From: SKVR01 sp037441525
Lineage (GTDB): Bacteria; Bacteroidota; Bacteroidia; Bacteroidales; UBA7960
Assembly: GCA_037441525.1 (NCBI GenBank)
Contig: JBBISA010000083.1
Location: 1-11,979, forward strand
DNA: 11,979 nucleotides
Direction of reading: 5' to 3'
Position 1 is the stretch's first letter, and the number at the start of each line of letters is the position of its first letter. Positions 1 through 8,704 of this stretch are shown here, one piece after another. The position numbers and the translations under genes were made by a program. Under the pieces are notes generated by a model. It saw nothing but the letters and a program-made list of their open reading frames with translations, was not told the origin of the DNA and did no database searches.

Positions 1-26
1 ATAAATTAAAAATCAAAAATTTGTGT

Positions 27-2132
27 TTACACAAAATATTTTATACTCTCTATTCCAAAGCCTGATTTAAGATTTTCTTTCCAGTTTCCAACGTATTTTT
101 TACAACCCGGGCAGTTAATAAGATGTCCTGAATTGTTGGGGACCCACCGTGTAAGTGCTTTGCCCATGTCGTGCATCATCCAGGTATTCTCCTACATCAT
201 TGTCGCCACTTGAAAATTTTTGTGTTCCCTGACCTGACTTTTTATTATTTAAATAACCCCCGGTATGCTCACCGCCACTTGCCCATTTGTAGGTTCCCTG
301 CCCCGTGCGATTATTGTTCGAAAAATCACCGCTGTATTGATCTCCATTGGCCCATCTTTAGGTTCCGCGTCCGGTTCTGTGCCCATCTCTCCACGCTCCT
401 GTGTAATTATCGCCTGAAGCCCAGGCCATTGTTCCCTGGCCGTTTCTTTGATCGTTGGCAAATTCACCAGTGTACCTGTTTCCAGGATCAAAATTTAGTA
501 CCCCCTGTCCGTGGATTCTGCCGTTTCTGAAATCGCCTTCATAAACATTTCCGTTTGTAAAGGTTGCTTTGCCTTTCCTATGTGGCAGATTATTCTGTGT
601 CTCCCCATGGTATTTGTAAGTATTTCCTGAAACATCTCTAAGGTTTGAAAGTGATTGAGTTATAATGCGGGTTTCAAAATCCCTAATGGCGTTCCTTGCC
701 TGGGTGGCATATATACCATTGGGATAGCTGTTTAGATAATTCTGGTAACTGTTTTTGTATTGGTAGCCCGTGCATTGTCCCACATCCGGTCTTCAGCAGC
801 TCTTTTTTCTGCATCCTGCTGTTCTCTTTGTTCTCTTATTATCCTTTCTTCAACCTACCGTATACTGTCCTGTGTTCTTTTTTCAGGCTCAAGGAGTGCA
901 ATTTCACTCAGTTTTTCTTCCAGCATGGTTACTTTAAGCTTCAGGCTGTCATCGGTCGCCATGGTCAAGGCTTCCTTGTATTTACCCAGAGCAAGCTCCC
1001 AGTTTTGCTGGGTTTCATAAACTTCACCCTGACTTCTGAGACTAATAAACCTTTCCCGGGCCTGTGGGTCTTCGGAAGGAGGCCGGTTAAAAACAAACCA
1101 TGCCGCCACAACGAGGATCAGCAATAGGGGTATAATAATCAATGTCTTTTTGCCTATGCCACCATGAGATTTTGTTTTCTCGTTCTGATAGGCATCTGCC
1201 GGCTCAATTGGCTGTGGTTTTTCCTGTGCTGCTTTCTTTGAATCAACGCGGGTTGCCTGGGGATCAAATTTCGCACTAGCCTCATCCCTTGATGTTTCAG
1301 TTACTGGCAACGACCATCTTCCGTTATCGAGATAATCTTTGGCAGTTTTGGAAAGCTGGGCTGCTGTGGGCCGGTCCCATGTGTTGCGGGCCATACAAGC
1401 TTTGATCAGTGTATTTAAATCAGGACTGAAATTACCCGGCAAATTGGGTACCTCAGCACCTGATAAAAGAACCAGGCCTCCATGATTTCCAAAAGGAAGA
1501 TCACCTGCTAATAGTTCGTACATCGTAACACCCAGTGAGAAAATATCTCCAGCCTTTACAACAAGCTTGTCGGCTGAGAATTTTTCGGGGGGCATATATG
1601 AAAGTGTTCCTGATGTTGCAGTTGCTCCCATGCTCCGGGTAAGGGTGCGTCGGATCTTACTGCTGATCCCGAAATCGGAGATCAGGAAGTTTCCATCGTT
1701 ACTAATAAGGAAATTGTCGGGTTTAATATCCTGGTGAATGATTGTTGGTCCTGATTGTGCAGATAATCAAGGGCAGATGCTGCATGCAATGTAAAAATAG
1801 CAAGAGTGCTTTCATTGCACTGGCCAATCATATTAAAAACTGAACCATTTGCACAATAAGGAAGTACCAGATAAGGTGAATTTTCATACTCATCGAAGTG
1901 CATGGGCTTTAAAAGGTTGCCATGATTCAGATTAAATACTATGGAATATTCCTTACTAAAAATTGAGAGTCCTTGTGTATCAAGTCCTTTATCAGGAGCA
2001 AAAATTTTTAAGCAACTTTCAGATTGTCGGCTTTTATATCTTCAGCGAGCCAAACTTCGCTATATCCACCTGCGCCGATTCTTGACACAAGTTTATATCT
2101 GCCGGCAAAAATACTATCTAAAGAAACACTCA
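27..2132 (-). pseudogene. Decayed transmembrane Ser/Thr kinase with MORN repeats, paralogue of the kinase just upstream
   Basis: Joining the reading frames gives a protein parallel to the intact kinase at 2179-4131. It starts MSVSLDSIFAGRYKLVSR with a GAGGYS glycine loop, then a VALKIFAP strand, HQDIKPDN catalytic loop, DFG, MPPE, a membrane helix (about 1090-1150), a TPR-like stretch (about 990-1070), a PNGIYATQARNAI repeat, MORN repeats, and a final CPGCKKY insert. The frame is broken at least six times. Single-base losses lie near 2000-2014 (GC|TTAAAAATTTTT), near 1746-1752, and in an A-run at 752-756. There is an in-frame TAG at 855-857, an in-frame TAA at 358-360 inside a MORN repeat, and one extra base in a C-run at 138-141. 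Several MORN positions have also drifted, for example GGEHTGG and DNDVGEY. The last frame ends at TAA 27-29 and lacks the final MORN unit of the paralogue. Indels in short homopolymers could be assembly errors, but two nonsense codons and missense drift point to real decay. Confidence 0.85.
1579..1733. repeat. Conserved nucleotide core of the tandem kinase duplication (partner at 3575-3729)
   Basis: Identical blocks of 19-20 bases occur at 1579-1597 and 3575-3593, 1627-1646 and 3623-3642, and 1714-1733 and 3710-3729. All three pairs are exactly 1996 bases apart, so no net indel separates the copies across this stretch. The blocks encode the kinase catalytic loop and activation segment. The rest of the two genes is far more diverged, so this is an old tandem duplication with a constrained core, or one partly refreshed by gene conversion. 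Confidence 0.75.
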
Positions 2133-2178
2133 TTTATTTGCAGTTAGTGGAAATTATGTGAATAAAACTTATTACTAT

Positions 2179-4131
2179 TTATCGATTGGGGTAGGTGCCG
2201 GTGGGGCGGTCGTTTTTGAATGGACCTTCGTAAATAAGGCGGTTGGCTGAGTCGTAACAACGGCCAAAACCTTGTTTAATACCTGCTTCCCAGGCACCAG
2301 AGTATTTCTTGCAATCGGGGCAGTTGTTTATTATTCTATCTCCTACGGCAATGTAGGTTCCTTCACCGTGGCGTTTATCTTCACGGAATTGTCCTTCATA
2401 CCGGTCGCCATCCCTATAGTTTAGCACACCGAATCCGTTGAAATCGAGTTCAAGAAAATCGCCGGTATATACGTCGCCATTGGTAAAATAGTATGTTCCC
2501 TTGCCGGTGAATTTATTGTCTGTAAAATCTCCGACATAGCGTTCTCCAGATTTCCAGTTAAATGTACCACGACCCTGGCGCTTATCATCCACAAAACTTC
2601 CTTCGTAGCGGTTTCCTGATGAAGTGTAAGTATAGGCGCCCTGCCCATTCATTTTGCCGTTTCGGTACTGGCCTACATAGGTATCGCCATTGGTATAGGT
2701 TGCTCTCCCACGGCCATGGGGCAGGTTGTTTTGAACTTCACCTGCGTAGTCGAATGTATCGCCAAAGGTATCTTTAAGTCCAGTAAGGCGCACTTCTGTC
2801 GTTCGGGGTACTTCCAGAGCACTAATAGCCTGGCGTGCCTGAGATGCATAAGTGCCATTGGGATACCTTGTAAGATAATCTTCATACGATGCTTTTGTAT
2901 TGGTTCGGCGAGCTAAATTCCAGGCCTGAGCTTCAGCTTCTCTTTCGGCCTGGGCCTGATTAACCTGCGGTTGCCGCTCCTGGGCATCAAGGGCTGCCTG
3001 CGCACGGTTAGTTAGGTCTTCAGTTTGAATCTCGGCAGGGGCTTGGGTATTTTCAACCAATATCTCTTCATCAGGGATAGGGGTGGGTTTTAGAAGCCCG
3101 GGAACGAAAATAATTCCGGCAACAATAATCACCAATGCAGCAGCAATTAAGGCAATCAGTGCACCATTGCTCTTCTTTTTAACTTTTGACCCGTTTTCTG
3201 CTGAATAGTTGCCAGATGCTCCGGCGCTGCCAATTTGGGTTTTCCCCCCTTGATCACCATTAGAAACATTAGCTGATGAAGCAGATTGCGATGGTGGAGT
3301 AACTACAGGCCATTGCCCGGTATTGAGAAACTGGGTTGCATATTGGTGCAATTGTTCAGCGGTTGGCCTGTCCCATGGTTCTTTGGCAAGGCAAGCACGA
3401 ACAATATTGTTGATACCCTGCGAGAAATTTGATGGCAGATGAGGAATTTCAGCTCCTGCATTCAAGGTAAGCCCACCGTGCTGGCCAAAGGGCCATTCGC
3501 CCGCCATTAGCTCAAACATGGTTGCTCCGAGCGAAAAAATATCACCCGCCTTAATACTCAGCCTGTCGGCGGTAAATTTTTCGGGGGGCATATAGGCCAT
3601 GGTACCTGCCGATGATTGTTCACCCATGCTCCGGGTAAGGGTTCTTCTGATTTTACTGCTGATACCAAAGTCGGCCAGAAGGAAATTTCCTTCCTTGTCA
3701 ATAAGGAAGTTGTCGGGTTTAATATCCTGATGAATGATGGGGGGATCCTGGCGATGAAGGTATTCAAGGGCCGATGAAGCCTGCTGAAGAAATACAGCCA
3801 CAGTCATTTCGTCTATCTCGCCGATACGCGAAAAAATGGAGCCATGCGGACAATAGGGAAGTACCAGGTATGGTGAGCCTTCAAACTCATCAAAATGCAT
3901 GGGTTTAAGAAGGTTGCCATGATTAAGATTGAAAACAGTGGCATACTCTTTACTGAAAATGGATAAACCCTGGGTATCGAGCCCCTGGCCGGGGGCAAAT
4001 ATTTTAAGGGCAACTTCCATGTTTTCAGCACGGGTGTCGCGGGCCAGCCAAACCTGGCTGTATCCACCTGCACCAACACGACTAACGAGATTATAGCGGT
4101 TGTGAAATAGTGTTTCTGGTTGTAAGTTCAT
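2179..4131 (-). CDS. Transmembrane Ser/Thr protein kinase with periplasmic MORN repeats
   Basis: This is a Hanks-type kinase that should phosphorylate Ser/Thr residues of cytoplasmic partners, probably its operon neighbours. In the 650-residue form the glycine loop GAGGYS is at 20-25, the ATP lysine is K43 (VALKIF), the catalytic loop HQDIKPDN is at 134-141, DFG is at 154-156 and MPPE at 181-184. The usual HRD arginine is Gln, so it is a non-RD kinase. A low-complexity linker leads to a membrane helix at about 324-346, then a Gln/Ala-rich helix (370-402), a WNLARRTNTKASYEDYL-type repeat (403-440), and about eight MORN units (461-645, such as YEGSFVDDKRQGRGTF). A CPDC insert lies between the sixth and seventh units. 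Start choice: a Met ten codons upstream (4161) is possible, but the 4131 Met aligns residue for residue with the start of the decayed paralogue. MORN repeats often bind membranes or proteins; here they should lie in the periplasm. Confidence 0.93.
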   Translation of the reverse strand: MNLQPETLFHNRYNLVSRVGAGGYSQVWLARDTRAENMEVALKIFAPGQGLDTQGLSIFSKEYATVFNLNHGNLLKPMHFDEFEGSPYLVLPYCPHGSIFSRIGEIDEMTVAVFLQQASSALEYLHRQDPPIIHQDIKPDNFLIDKEGNFLLADFGISSKIRRTLTRSMGEQSSAGTMAYMPPEKFTADRLSIKAGDIFSLGATMFELMAGEWPFGQHGGLTLNAGAEIPHLPSNFSQGINNIVRACLAKEPWDRPTAEQLHQYATQFLNTGQWPVVTPPSQSASSANVSNGDQGGKTQIGSAGASGNYSAENGSKVKKKSNGALIALIAAALVIIVAGIIFVPGLLKPTPIPDEEILVENTQAPAEIQTEDLTNRAQAALDAQERQPQVNQAQAEREAEAQAWNLARRTNTKASYEDYLTRYPNGTYASQARQAISALEVPRTTEVRLTGLKDTFGDTFDYAGEVQNNLPHGRGRATYTNGDTYVGQYRNGKMNGQGAYTYTSSGNRYEGSFVDDKRQGRGTFNWKSGERYVGDFTDNKFTGKGTYYFTNGDVYTGDFLELDFNGFGVLNYRDGDRYEGQFREDKRHGEGTYIAVGDRIINNCPDCKKYSGAWEAGIKQGFGRCYDSANRLIYEGPFKNDRPTGTYPNR

Positions 4132-4185
4132 GGACAATATGAAATTATAGTTATTAATCATTTTTTTTGCAACGCAGGATTAATA

Positions 4186-5523
4186 TCATGGATTTTCAGC
4201 CGGTGATTCCTTAATTGAATCTGGTTTCTGCTGATTTTCTGATGGCTTGGTAATTCGATTTAACGCAGGCGGTACTCTGGGTTGCCCGGTGGGTGGTGTT
4301 GTTTTGTCGGCATCTTCAGGTTTTTGTCCACTGTCAGTAGATGGTGTACCGGTTTGTGCTGGTGGTGAAGGTTGTTGCCTGGTTGCCGGGTTTGTGGGTT
4401 GCGTAGTAGTTTGAAAATTGCCGGATTCATTATTATCCAGTGCATGTTTTACAGAATCATCACTTCCATTTTCAGGGATTGAGCCGTTATTAATATTCTC
4501 AATATCGGTCTGTGCGTCTTTTTTCCCGGCAAAGTTTCCAAACTGATAAAGAATAGCCCCTCCTGCGAGCATTCCTACCAGCAATGCAAGTGAAAGGTAA
4601 ATACCTAATGTGCGCCGTGAAAGTTTCTTTGAAGTTGTTTTTGCAACGGGTACATCATCCCTATTGTTTGTCAATGACTTGTGCTGAACCCAGTTGCGTT
4701 CTAATGCATCGACTAACAGCACGTCGCAAAGAATGATGGTAATATTGTCGCTGCCACCAGCATCATTGGCCGATGCAATAAGTTGTTTGCCACAGGTTTC
4801 AATATCATTTATGCTGTTAAGGATCCCTTCAATTTCGAAATCCTGTATCATACCGTTTAAACCATCGGAGCACAAAAGGATCCTGTCGCCATGCTGAATG
4901 TTGTATTCAACAAATCCTGGCACGGGCATCCTTTTTTCTTCACCCATACTTTGGGTAATGATGTTGCTCTGGGGGTGGTAAAATGCCTGCTCGGGAGTAA
5001 GTTCACCGCGATCAACCATTTCCTGCACCATTGAGTGGTCTTTTGACAATTGAAACAGCCCAGTATCGAGATGATAACAATAGGCGCGGCTGTCGCCCAC
5101 CCATGAAAGGTAGAGTTTATTCCCCAGTACCCAGCCCAATACCAGTGTGGTTCCCATATTCCTGGTTTCAGGATGCGATTTCTGATGGCGGATGAGTTCG
5201 TGGTTACTCGAAACAATAGCGCTTCGCAGTATATCTCCCACTTTTTCAGAAGAAGGTGGCTCATTAATAGTATCAAAATATTGCTGAATGCCTTCAACAG
5301 CCATTTTTGATGCTACTTCGCCAGCATTTGTTCCTCCCATTCCATCGGCAAGAATAAGCAATGCCCCCATGCTACCGGTGCTATCTTTAAGCTCACGGGA
5401 ATAAAATGACCATTGACGGGGGGCATCAGAAAGGCTGGCACAAAAACTATGATAGTCTTCATTGTGCTCGCGTTCACGGCCCCTGTCGGTCAATGAGTAG
5501 ATATCGAGTTTGGTTAGCTTCAT
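4186..5523 (-). CDS. PP2C-family Ser/Thr phosphatase with a membrane anchor and Pro/Thr-rich tail
   Basis: This is a metal-dependent phosphatase expected to remove phosphates added by the two kinases of the operon. The PP2C domain covers about residues 1-270. It shows the N-terminal REHNED motif (18-23), the metal-binding DGMGG (60-64), GTTLV (125-129), WVGDSRAY (141-148), CSDGL (218-222) and GGSDNIT (256-262). All expected metal-ligand Asp positions appear present, so it should be active. A basic stretch (SKKLSRR, 298-304) precedes one membrane helix at about 305-325. The remaining 120 residues are low-complexity and rich in Pro, Thr, Gln and Asn, probably periplasmic and unstructured. Many bacterial PP2C partners of Ser/Thr kinases are soluble or end soon after the catalytic domain, so this tail is notable; it may reach the cell wall or act as a spacer. 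It ends 54 bases before the chosen start of the MORN kinase. Confidence 0.95.
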   Translation of the reverse strand: MKLTKLDIYSLTDRGREREHNEDYHSFCASLSDAPRQWSFYSRELKDSTGSMGALLILADGMGGTNAGEVASKMAVEGIQQYFDTINEPPSSEKVGDILRSAIVSSNHELIRHQKSHPETRNMGTTLVLGWVLGNKLYLSWVGDSRAYCYHLDTGLFQLSKDHSMVQEMVDRGELTPEQAFYHPQSNIITQSMGEEKRMPVPGFVEYNIQHGDRILLCSDGLNGMIQDFEIEGILNSINDIETCGKQLIASANDAGGSDNITIILCDVLLVDALERNWVQHKSLTNNRDDVPVAKTTSKKLSRRTLGIYLSLALLVGMLAGGAILYQFGNFAGKKDAQTDIENINNGSIPENGSDDSVKHALDNNESGNFQTTTQPTNPATRQQPSPPAQTGTPSTDSGQKPEDADKTTPPTGQPRVPPALNRITKPSENQQKPDSIKESPAENP

Positions 5524-5547
5524 AACTTTTTGTTTATCAAAATGTTG

Positions 5548-6354
5548 TTATTGATTTTGAATGGGTGTAAGTACATCAGATTGCTGAGGAAGGGTTATAG
5601 TCCTTCTGTTCAACGGTACAATGTGCCATCCAACACCCGGGCGATTATTGGCTAATCCCCAGGCCTTTAGTGAAATATTTCCCCTGGTAATGAAAGGAGT
5701 GACGTAAAGCCCTCCGAAAACCTTCTGTGCATCAGAGGGTTCCCTTATGGTGCCCCTTGTTCCAGAGGCGTCGAACCTGGGATTTGGTTTGTAGGTTGTG
5801 AAACGGTATTTCAGGGTGTCGGCATCGGGAGCAGAGTCGAGATAAAGCATTACAACCCATCCGGTGGAATCCCTCTGACAGGTGGCTTTTTCAAGGCCTT
5901 TGCCATGAATCTTAAGGGACAGGTGTGTAAGTGTATCCTGCATTGCTGATTGACCGAAGGTTACAGGTGCAAAGTTTCCCTGCACCACTTGTCGGGCATG
6001 AATTGATGAAACTACAGGTTTGATGCTGTCAATATTCCTGAACAGGTTAAAATCGGGATCATTTACCCATGGAGTTTTGGCCCGCGGTAATGCAACCAGG
6101 CAACTATCAATATGTATTGCGAAGAAGTAGAACCTGTTAAACCACGAAGCATTCCCTTGCCCGTATGACCTGGGATTATCGGCAGGGCCTGCCTGCAATA
6201 CATAATCAACCCTTATAATATATAAGGTACTGTCGAGGGCTTTTTGCACCATTTCCTGTTCGGGGCTTAAAAGCGACCGAATTATCTGGGCCTGTGGTTT
6301 TGATGTCAGGCAGCAAATTGCGAAAAGCCATAAGAGCAAACTTCTTAGTTTCAT
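5548..6354 (-). CDS. Secreted protein of unknown function
   Basis: I do not recognise this family. The 268-residue product begins with a clear export signal: MKLR, a hydrophobic core at about 5-17, then a probable signal peptidase I site after Ala22 (KPQA|Q). The paired Cys at 14-15 lies within the hydrophobic segment and does not fit a lipobox, so a lipoprotein is less likely. The mature part has no membrane helix or low-complexity tract and alternates short hydrophobic and polar runs, suggesting a mostly beta-strand periplasmic domain (for example STLYIIRVDYVLQAG near 42-56 and GWVVMLYLDS near 165-174). It has two Cys in the mature chain (about 85 and 159). It sits between the FHA-protease and the phosphatase with gaps of about 24-30 bases, so it is probably co-expressed. 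It could be a ligand, substrate or partner for the periplasmic protease or MORN domain; that is inference from position only. Confidence 0.85.
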   Translation of the reverse strand: MKLRSLLLWLFAICCLTSKPQAQIIRSLLSPEQEMVQKALDSTLYIIRVDYVLQAGPADNPRSYGQGNASWFNRFYFFAIHIDSCLVALPRAKTPWVNDPDFNLFRNIDSIKPVVSSIHARQVVQGNFAPVTFGQSAMQDTLTHLSLKIHGKGLEKATCQRDSTGWVVMLYLDSAPDADTLKYRFTTYKPNPRFDASGTRGTIREPSDAQKVFGGLYVTPFITRGNISLKAWGLANNRPGVGWHIVPLNRRTITLPQQSDVLTPIQNQ

Positions 6355-6384
6355 TTTATTTAATTTGGTTAGATAAAAAGATAG

Positions 6385-7866
6385 CTATTGAGCAGCGGCG
6401 ATGGGGATTATAAACCCAAGGTTATCCATACCTGCAGAAACCAAACCTACTGCCACATACTGGTTGCCGCGCAGAGCAAAAACAGGGCCACCCGAGTTAC
6501 CATTGGTGAAATTTCTGTTACTTACATTAAGAAGATTGTTTGAAAGACCGGAAGATGCAACAATGCAGCTTCCATAAATAGGTGAAATATTGGCCCTGTC
6601 GGTGGCACCAATGCCCCGCGGGTAGCCAAGAATGTGCAACTGGCTTTGTTGTGGCAAATTTCTCGATAATTGGTTGTCGAACGGGATAAGACCGGTTTTG
6701 TTGGTGGTGGCAACTGCCCAGTCTTCGCCATTGTCCAGACTTCCATATCTCAACAACATTGGATTACCTTCCTCGTCAACAACACGCATAATACGGTCGC
6801 CTGTTTTGTCATACCTGAACTGGTCACTGTTAAAGGAAATTTTAGTACCATCGGGCGATGACGCCGTAAAATAGGCAACCACTTTTCCACCATTATTGGC
6901 AATAAAATTAAGAATGATCATGGCTTCAGATTCTTCATCGTAATGCCACGCTTCAATTACATGGCGTGCTGTTACGAAGCGTTTGTCATCAAGCAGAAAC
7001 CCCGAACCCATCCAGGCAACGTCGGTTACAGTTTCGCGGGAACCACCAAATTCAATTTCAATTCTATCTACCATTATAAAATAAACGCTGGGGAATAGCG
7101 GGTCCATGCTTGGGGGTGGGGCGTTTCCCGTTGCACCCCCGGTGGTTAGGTTTTCTGAAATTTCGCGCATACGGCCCAGTTCGGCTTCCAGGCGGCGCTG
7201 TGTGGTGCGGTTCTGCACTATTTCGCGCTTCAGGGAGTCCATGTTTCCGGTAAACTGCTCAGCCCGGGCAAGGAGTTCCTGGTTTTCTATGCGTAATTTT
7301 TCCATTTCTACAACGGTTTCACGGTTGCTTATCATGGTATTTACAAGGAAAAAGGAAAGTACACCAATGGCCACAAGAAAAACAGCTGCTATGACCGTGA
7401 TAGCAGTTTTATAGGGGCGAAGTGCCTGTTGTCTGAAAAGGCTTAGTCTTCGTGAAATATTGATCGATTTTACCGACGGGTTTTGCGGGATAAGAAATCC
7501 CAATTTTGGCCCTTCGTAGCTTAGTTGAATTTCATCGCCATTCTGAAGGAACCATTCCTTGGCAACCGGGCGGCCATTAACCAGGGTTGGATTGGAACCT
7601 GTATGGCGGATAACCCAATTGTTGTCTTGCCGGGTTATTGTGGCATGCTTGCGGCTAACCGTTGGGAAAGAATTTCCGAAAGTAACCTGACATGCACTGT
7701 CGCGACCCAGGGTAATTTGATCTACAATAATCTCCTGTCTTTCGCCTGCACGGTGCTTGTCAGATGATGACTTATGCTCGAGTATGCAGTAGGTTCGGCC
7801 AGGCGATCCAAACATTGACTTGATACCTGCACCAACTGATTGTGAGAATTTTTTCTGAGTTTCCAT
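6385..7866 (-). CDS. Membrane-anchored FHA domain-trypsin-like serine protease fusion
   Basis: Three parts are visible in 493 residues. An N-terminal FHA domain (about 28-125) carries the phosphothreonine-binding signature: GRD at 54-56, SRKH at 71-74, TLVNGRP at 94-100 and a late NGDEIQLSY. A basic stretch (SRRLSLFRQQALRPYK) leads into a membrane helix at about 153-175, then a coiled coil at about 180-242. The C-terminal half is a chymotrypsin/Do-like (S1) protease with an apparent full triad: His302 in VTARHVIEAW, Asp382 in EDWAVA, and Ser458 in GNSGGPV. By the positive-inside rule the FHA domain is cytoplasmic and the protease periplasmic. The chain ends shortly after the last beta strand of the protease fold, with no PDZ domain, unlike DegP or HtrA. 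A cytoplasmic kinase signal read by the FHA domain could therefore position or switch on a periplasmic protease. The start is preceded by no clear ribosome-binding site. Confidence 0.93.
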   Translation of the reverse strand: METQKKFSQSVGAGIKSMFGSPGRTYCILEHKSSSDKHRAGERQEIIVDQITLGRDSACQVTFGNSFPTVSRKHATITRQDNNWVIRHTGSNPTLVNGRPVAKEWFLQNGDEIQLSYEGPKLGFLIPQNPSVKSINISRRLSLFRQQALRPYKTAITVIAAVFLVAIGVLSFFLVNTMISNRETVVEMEKLRIENQELLARAEQFTGNMDSLKREIVQNRTTQRRLEAELGRMREISENLTTGGATGNAPPPSMDPLFPSVYFIMVDRIEIEFGGSRETVTDVAWMGSGFLLDDKRFVTARHVIEAWHYDEESEAMIILNFIANNGGKVVAYFTASSPDGTKISFNSDQFRYDKTGDRIMRVVDEEGNPMLLRYGSLDNGEDWAVATTNKTGLIPFDNQLSRNLPQQSQLHILGYPRGIGATDRANISPIYGSCIVASSGLSNNLLNVSNRNFTNGNSGGPVFALRGNQYVAVGLVSAGMDNLGFIIPIAAAQ

Positions 7867-7895
7867 ATTAGAAGCAAGGTTAATTGATTATTTTA

Positions 7896-8651
7896 TCAGG
7901 AATGATAAATACGATTGATAAGGTTTTCTATAACATATTGCTCCACGTCGGAGTGGTATTGCTCAACCTTTTCTGTCATCCGGTGATAGAAGAGCATAAG
8001 CACCAGGCTAAGCAACAATGAAACAAGGGTGGTGTCGAAGGCAACATTGAGCATGCCGGTAATAGCTGAAATGCCTTGCGGGGTGGCAGCCTGATCGGCA
8101 ATGCCAAGCGATGCAGCTATGCCAATTACGGTGCCGATAAAACCCACTGATGGAATGGCCCATATAACATACCTGATTATTGACTGGGCACTTTCGCAAC
8201 GGGTTAGATTGATACGCACACTGGTGGTTACAACTTCGAGTGCTTCCGATGTTGATTTGCCCGACCTGTATTTGTTGCATGCTTTTTTGATAAGTTCGGT
8301 AAGAAAAAATTTTCCGTTCTGTTCTTTTTCAATCACTTTTAGTTTAAGGTCCATAACATCCTGGGGTGAAAGAACCCAATTCTCTTTTTCGGGTAAGAAA
8401 CCCATCTGCAAAGCTTTATGCTCTTTCGAATAGATTCTTTTCATTGCCAGAACTTCCTGAAGGGCAAAGAAGAAAAGGAAGAAAGTTAGTGCCTGAATCC
8501 ATCCCCACGGGAAAAAGCTGCCTCCAAACAACAGGGCGATACGGTTAAGTGCACCACCAACAGGAGTTGTGGCAAAAATGAAATACATCGCCAGGGCAAT
8601 GATAACTGCCAACGCCAAGGCTATTAGAATCGATATAGTCCTGTTTTTCAT
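7896..8651 (-). CDS. MotA/TolQ/ExbB-family proton channel protein
   Basis: This inner-membrane protein belongs to the family that pairs with a MotB/ExbD/TolR-type subunit to turn ion flow into mechanical work. Four hydrophobic helices are visible in 251 residues: about 6-27, 50-68, 160-183 and 196-222. A cytoplasmic stretch of about 90 residues lies between the second and third. The hallmark of the family is in the last two helices: AIPSVGFIGTVIGI (165-178), matching the conserved P..G..GTV.G signature, and GISAITGMLNVAFDTTLVSL (193-212), with the conserved Thr-rich pore region. It is shorter than flagellar MotA and has a shorter cytoplasmic loop than is typical of that protein; ZorA-like proteins usually carry a long C-terminal tail that is absent here. 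Its partner is the gene directly upstream (8705-9598), 53 bases away. Confidence 0.92.
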   Translation of the reverse strand: MKNRTISILIALALAVIIALAMYFIFATTPVGGALNRIALLFGGSFFPWGWIQALTFFLFFFALQEVLAMKRIYSKEHKALQMGFLPEKENWVLSPQDVMDLKLKVIEKEQNGKFFLTELIKKACNKYRSGKSTSEALEVVTTSVRINLTRCESAQSIIRYVIWAIPSVGFIGTVIGIAASLGIADQAATPQGISAITGMLNVAFDTTLVSLLLSLVLMLFYHRMTEKVEQYHSDVEQYVIENLINRIYHS

Positions 8652-8704
8652 ATTGTTGGGGTTTAATAAATCGTTGTTGAATGATGTGTTGATTCAAAAT
8701 TTGA

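Noticed and set aside
171..1127. Plus-strand open frames opposite the decayed kinase
   Set aside because: They are shadows; the minus strand shows clear MORN and kinase homology to the neighbouring gene, and the plus-strand products are rich in Cys/Phe/His without domain sense.
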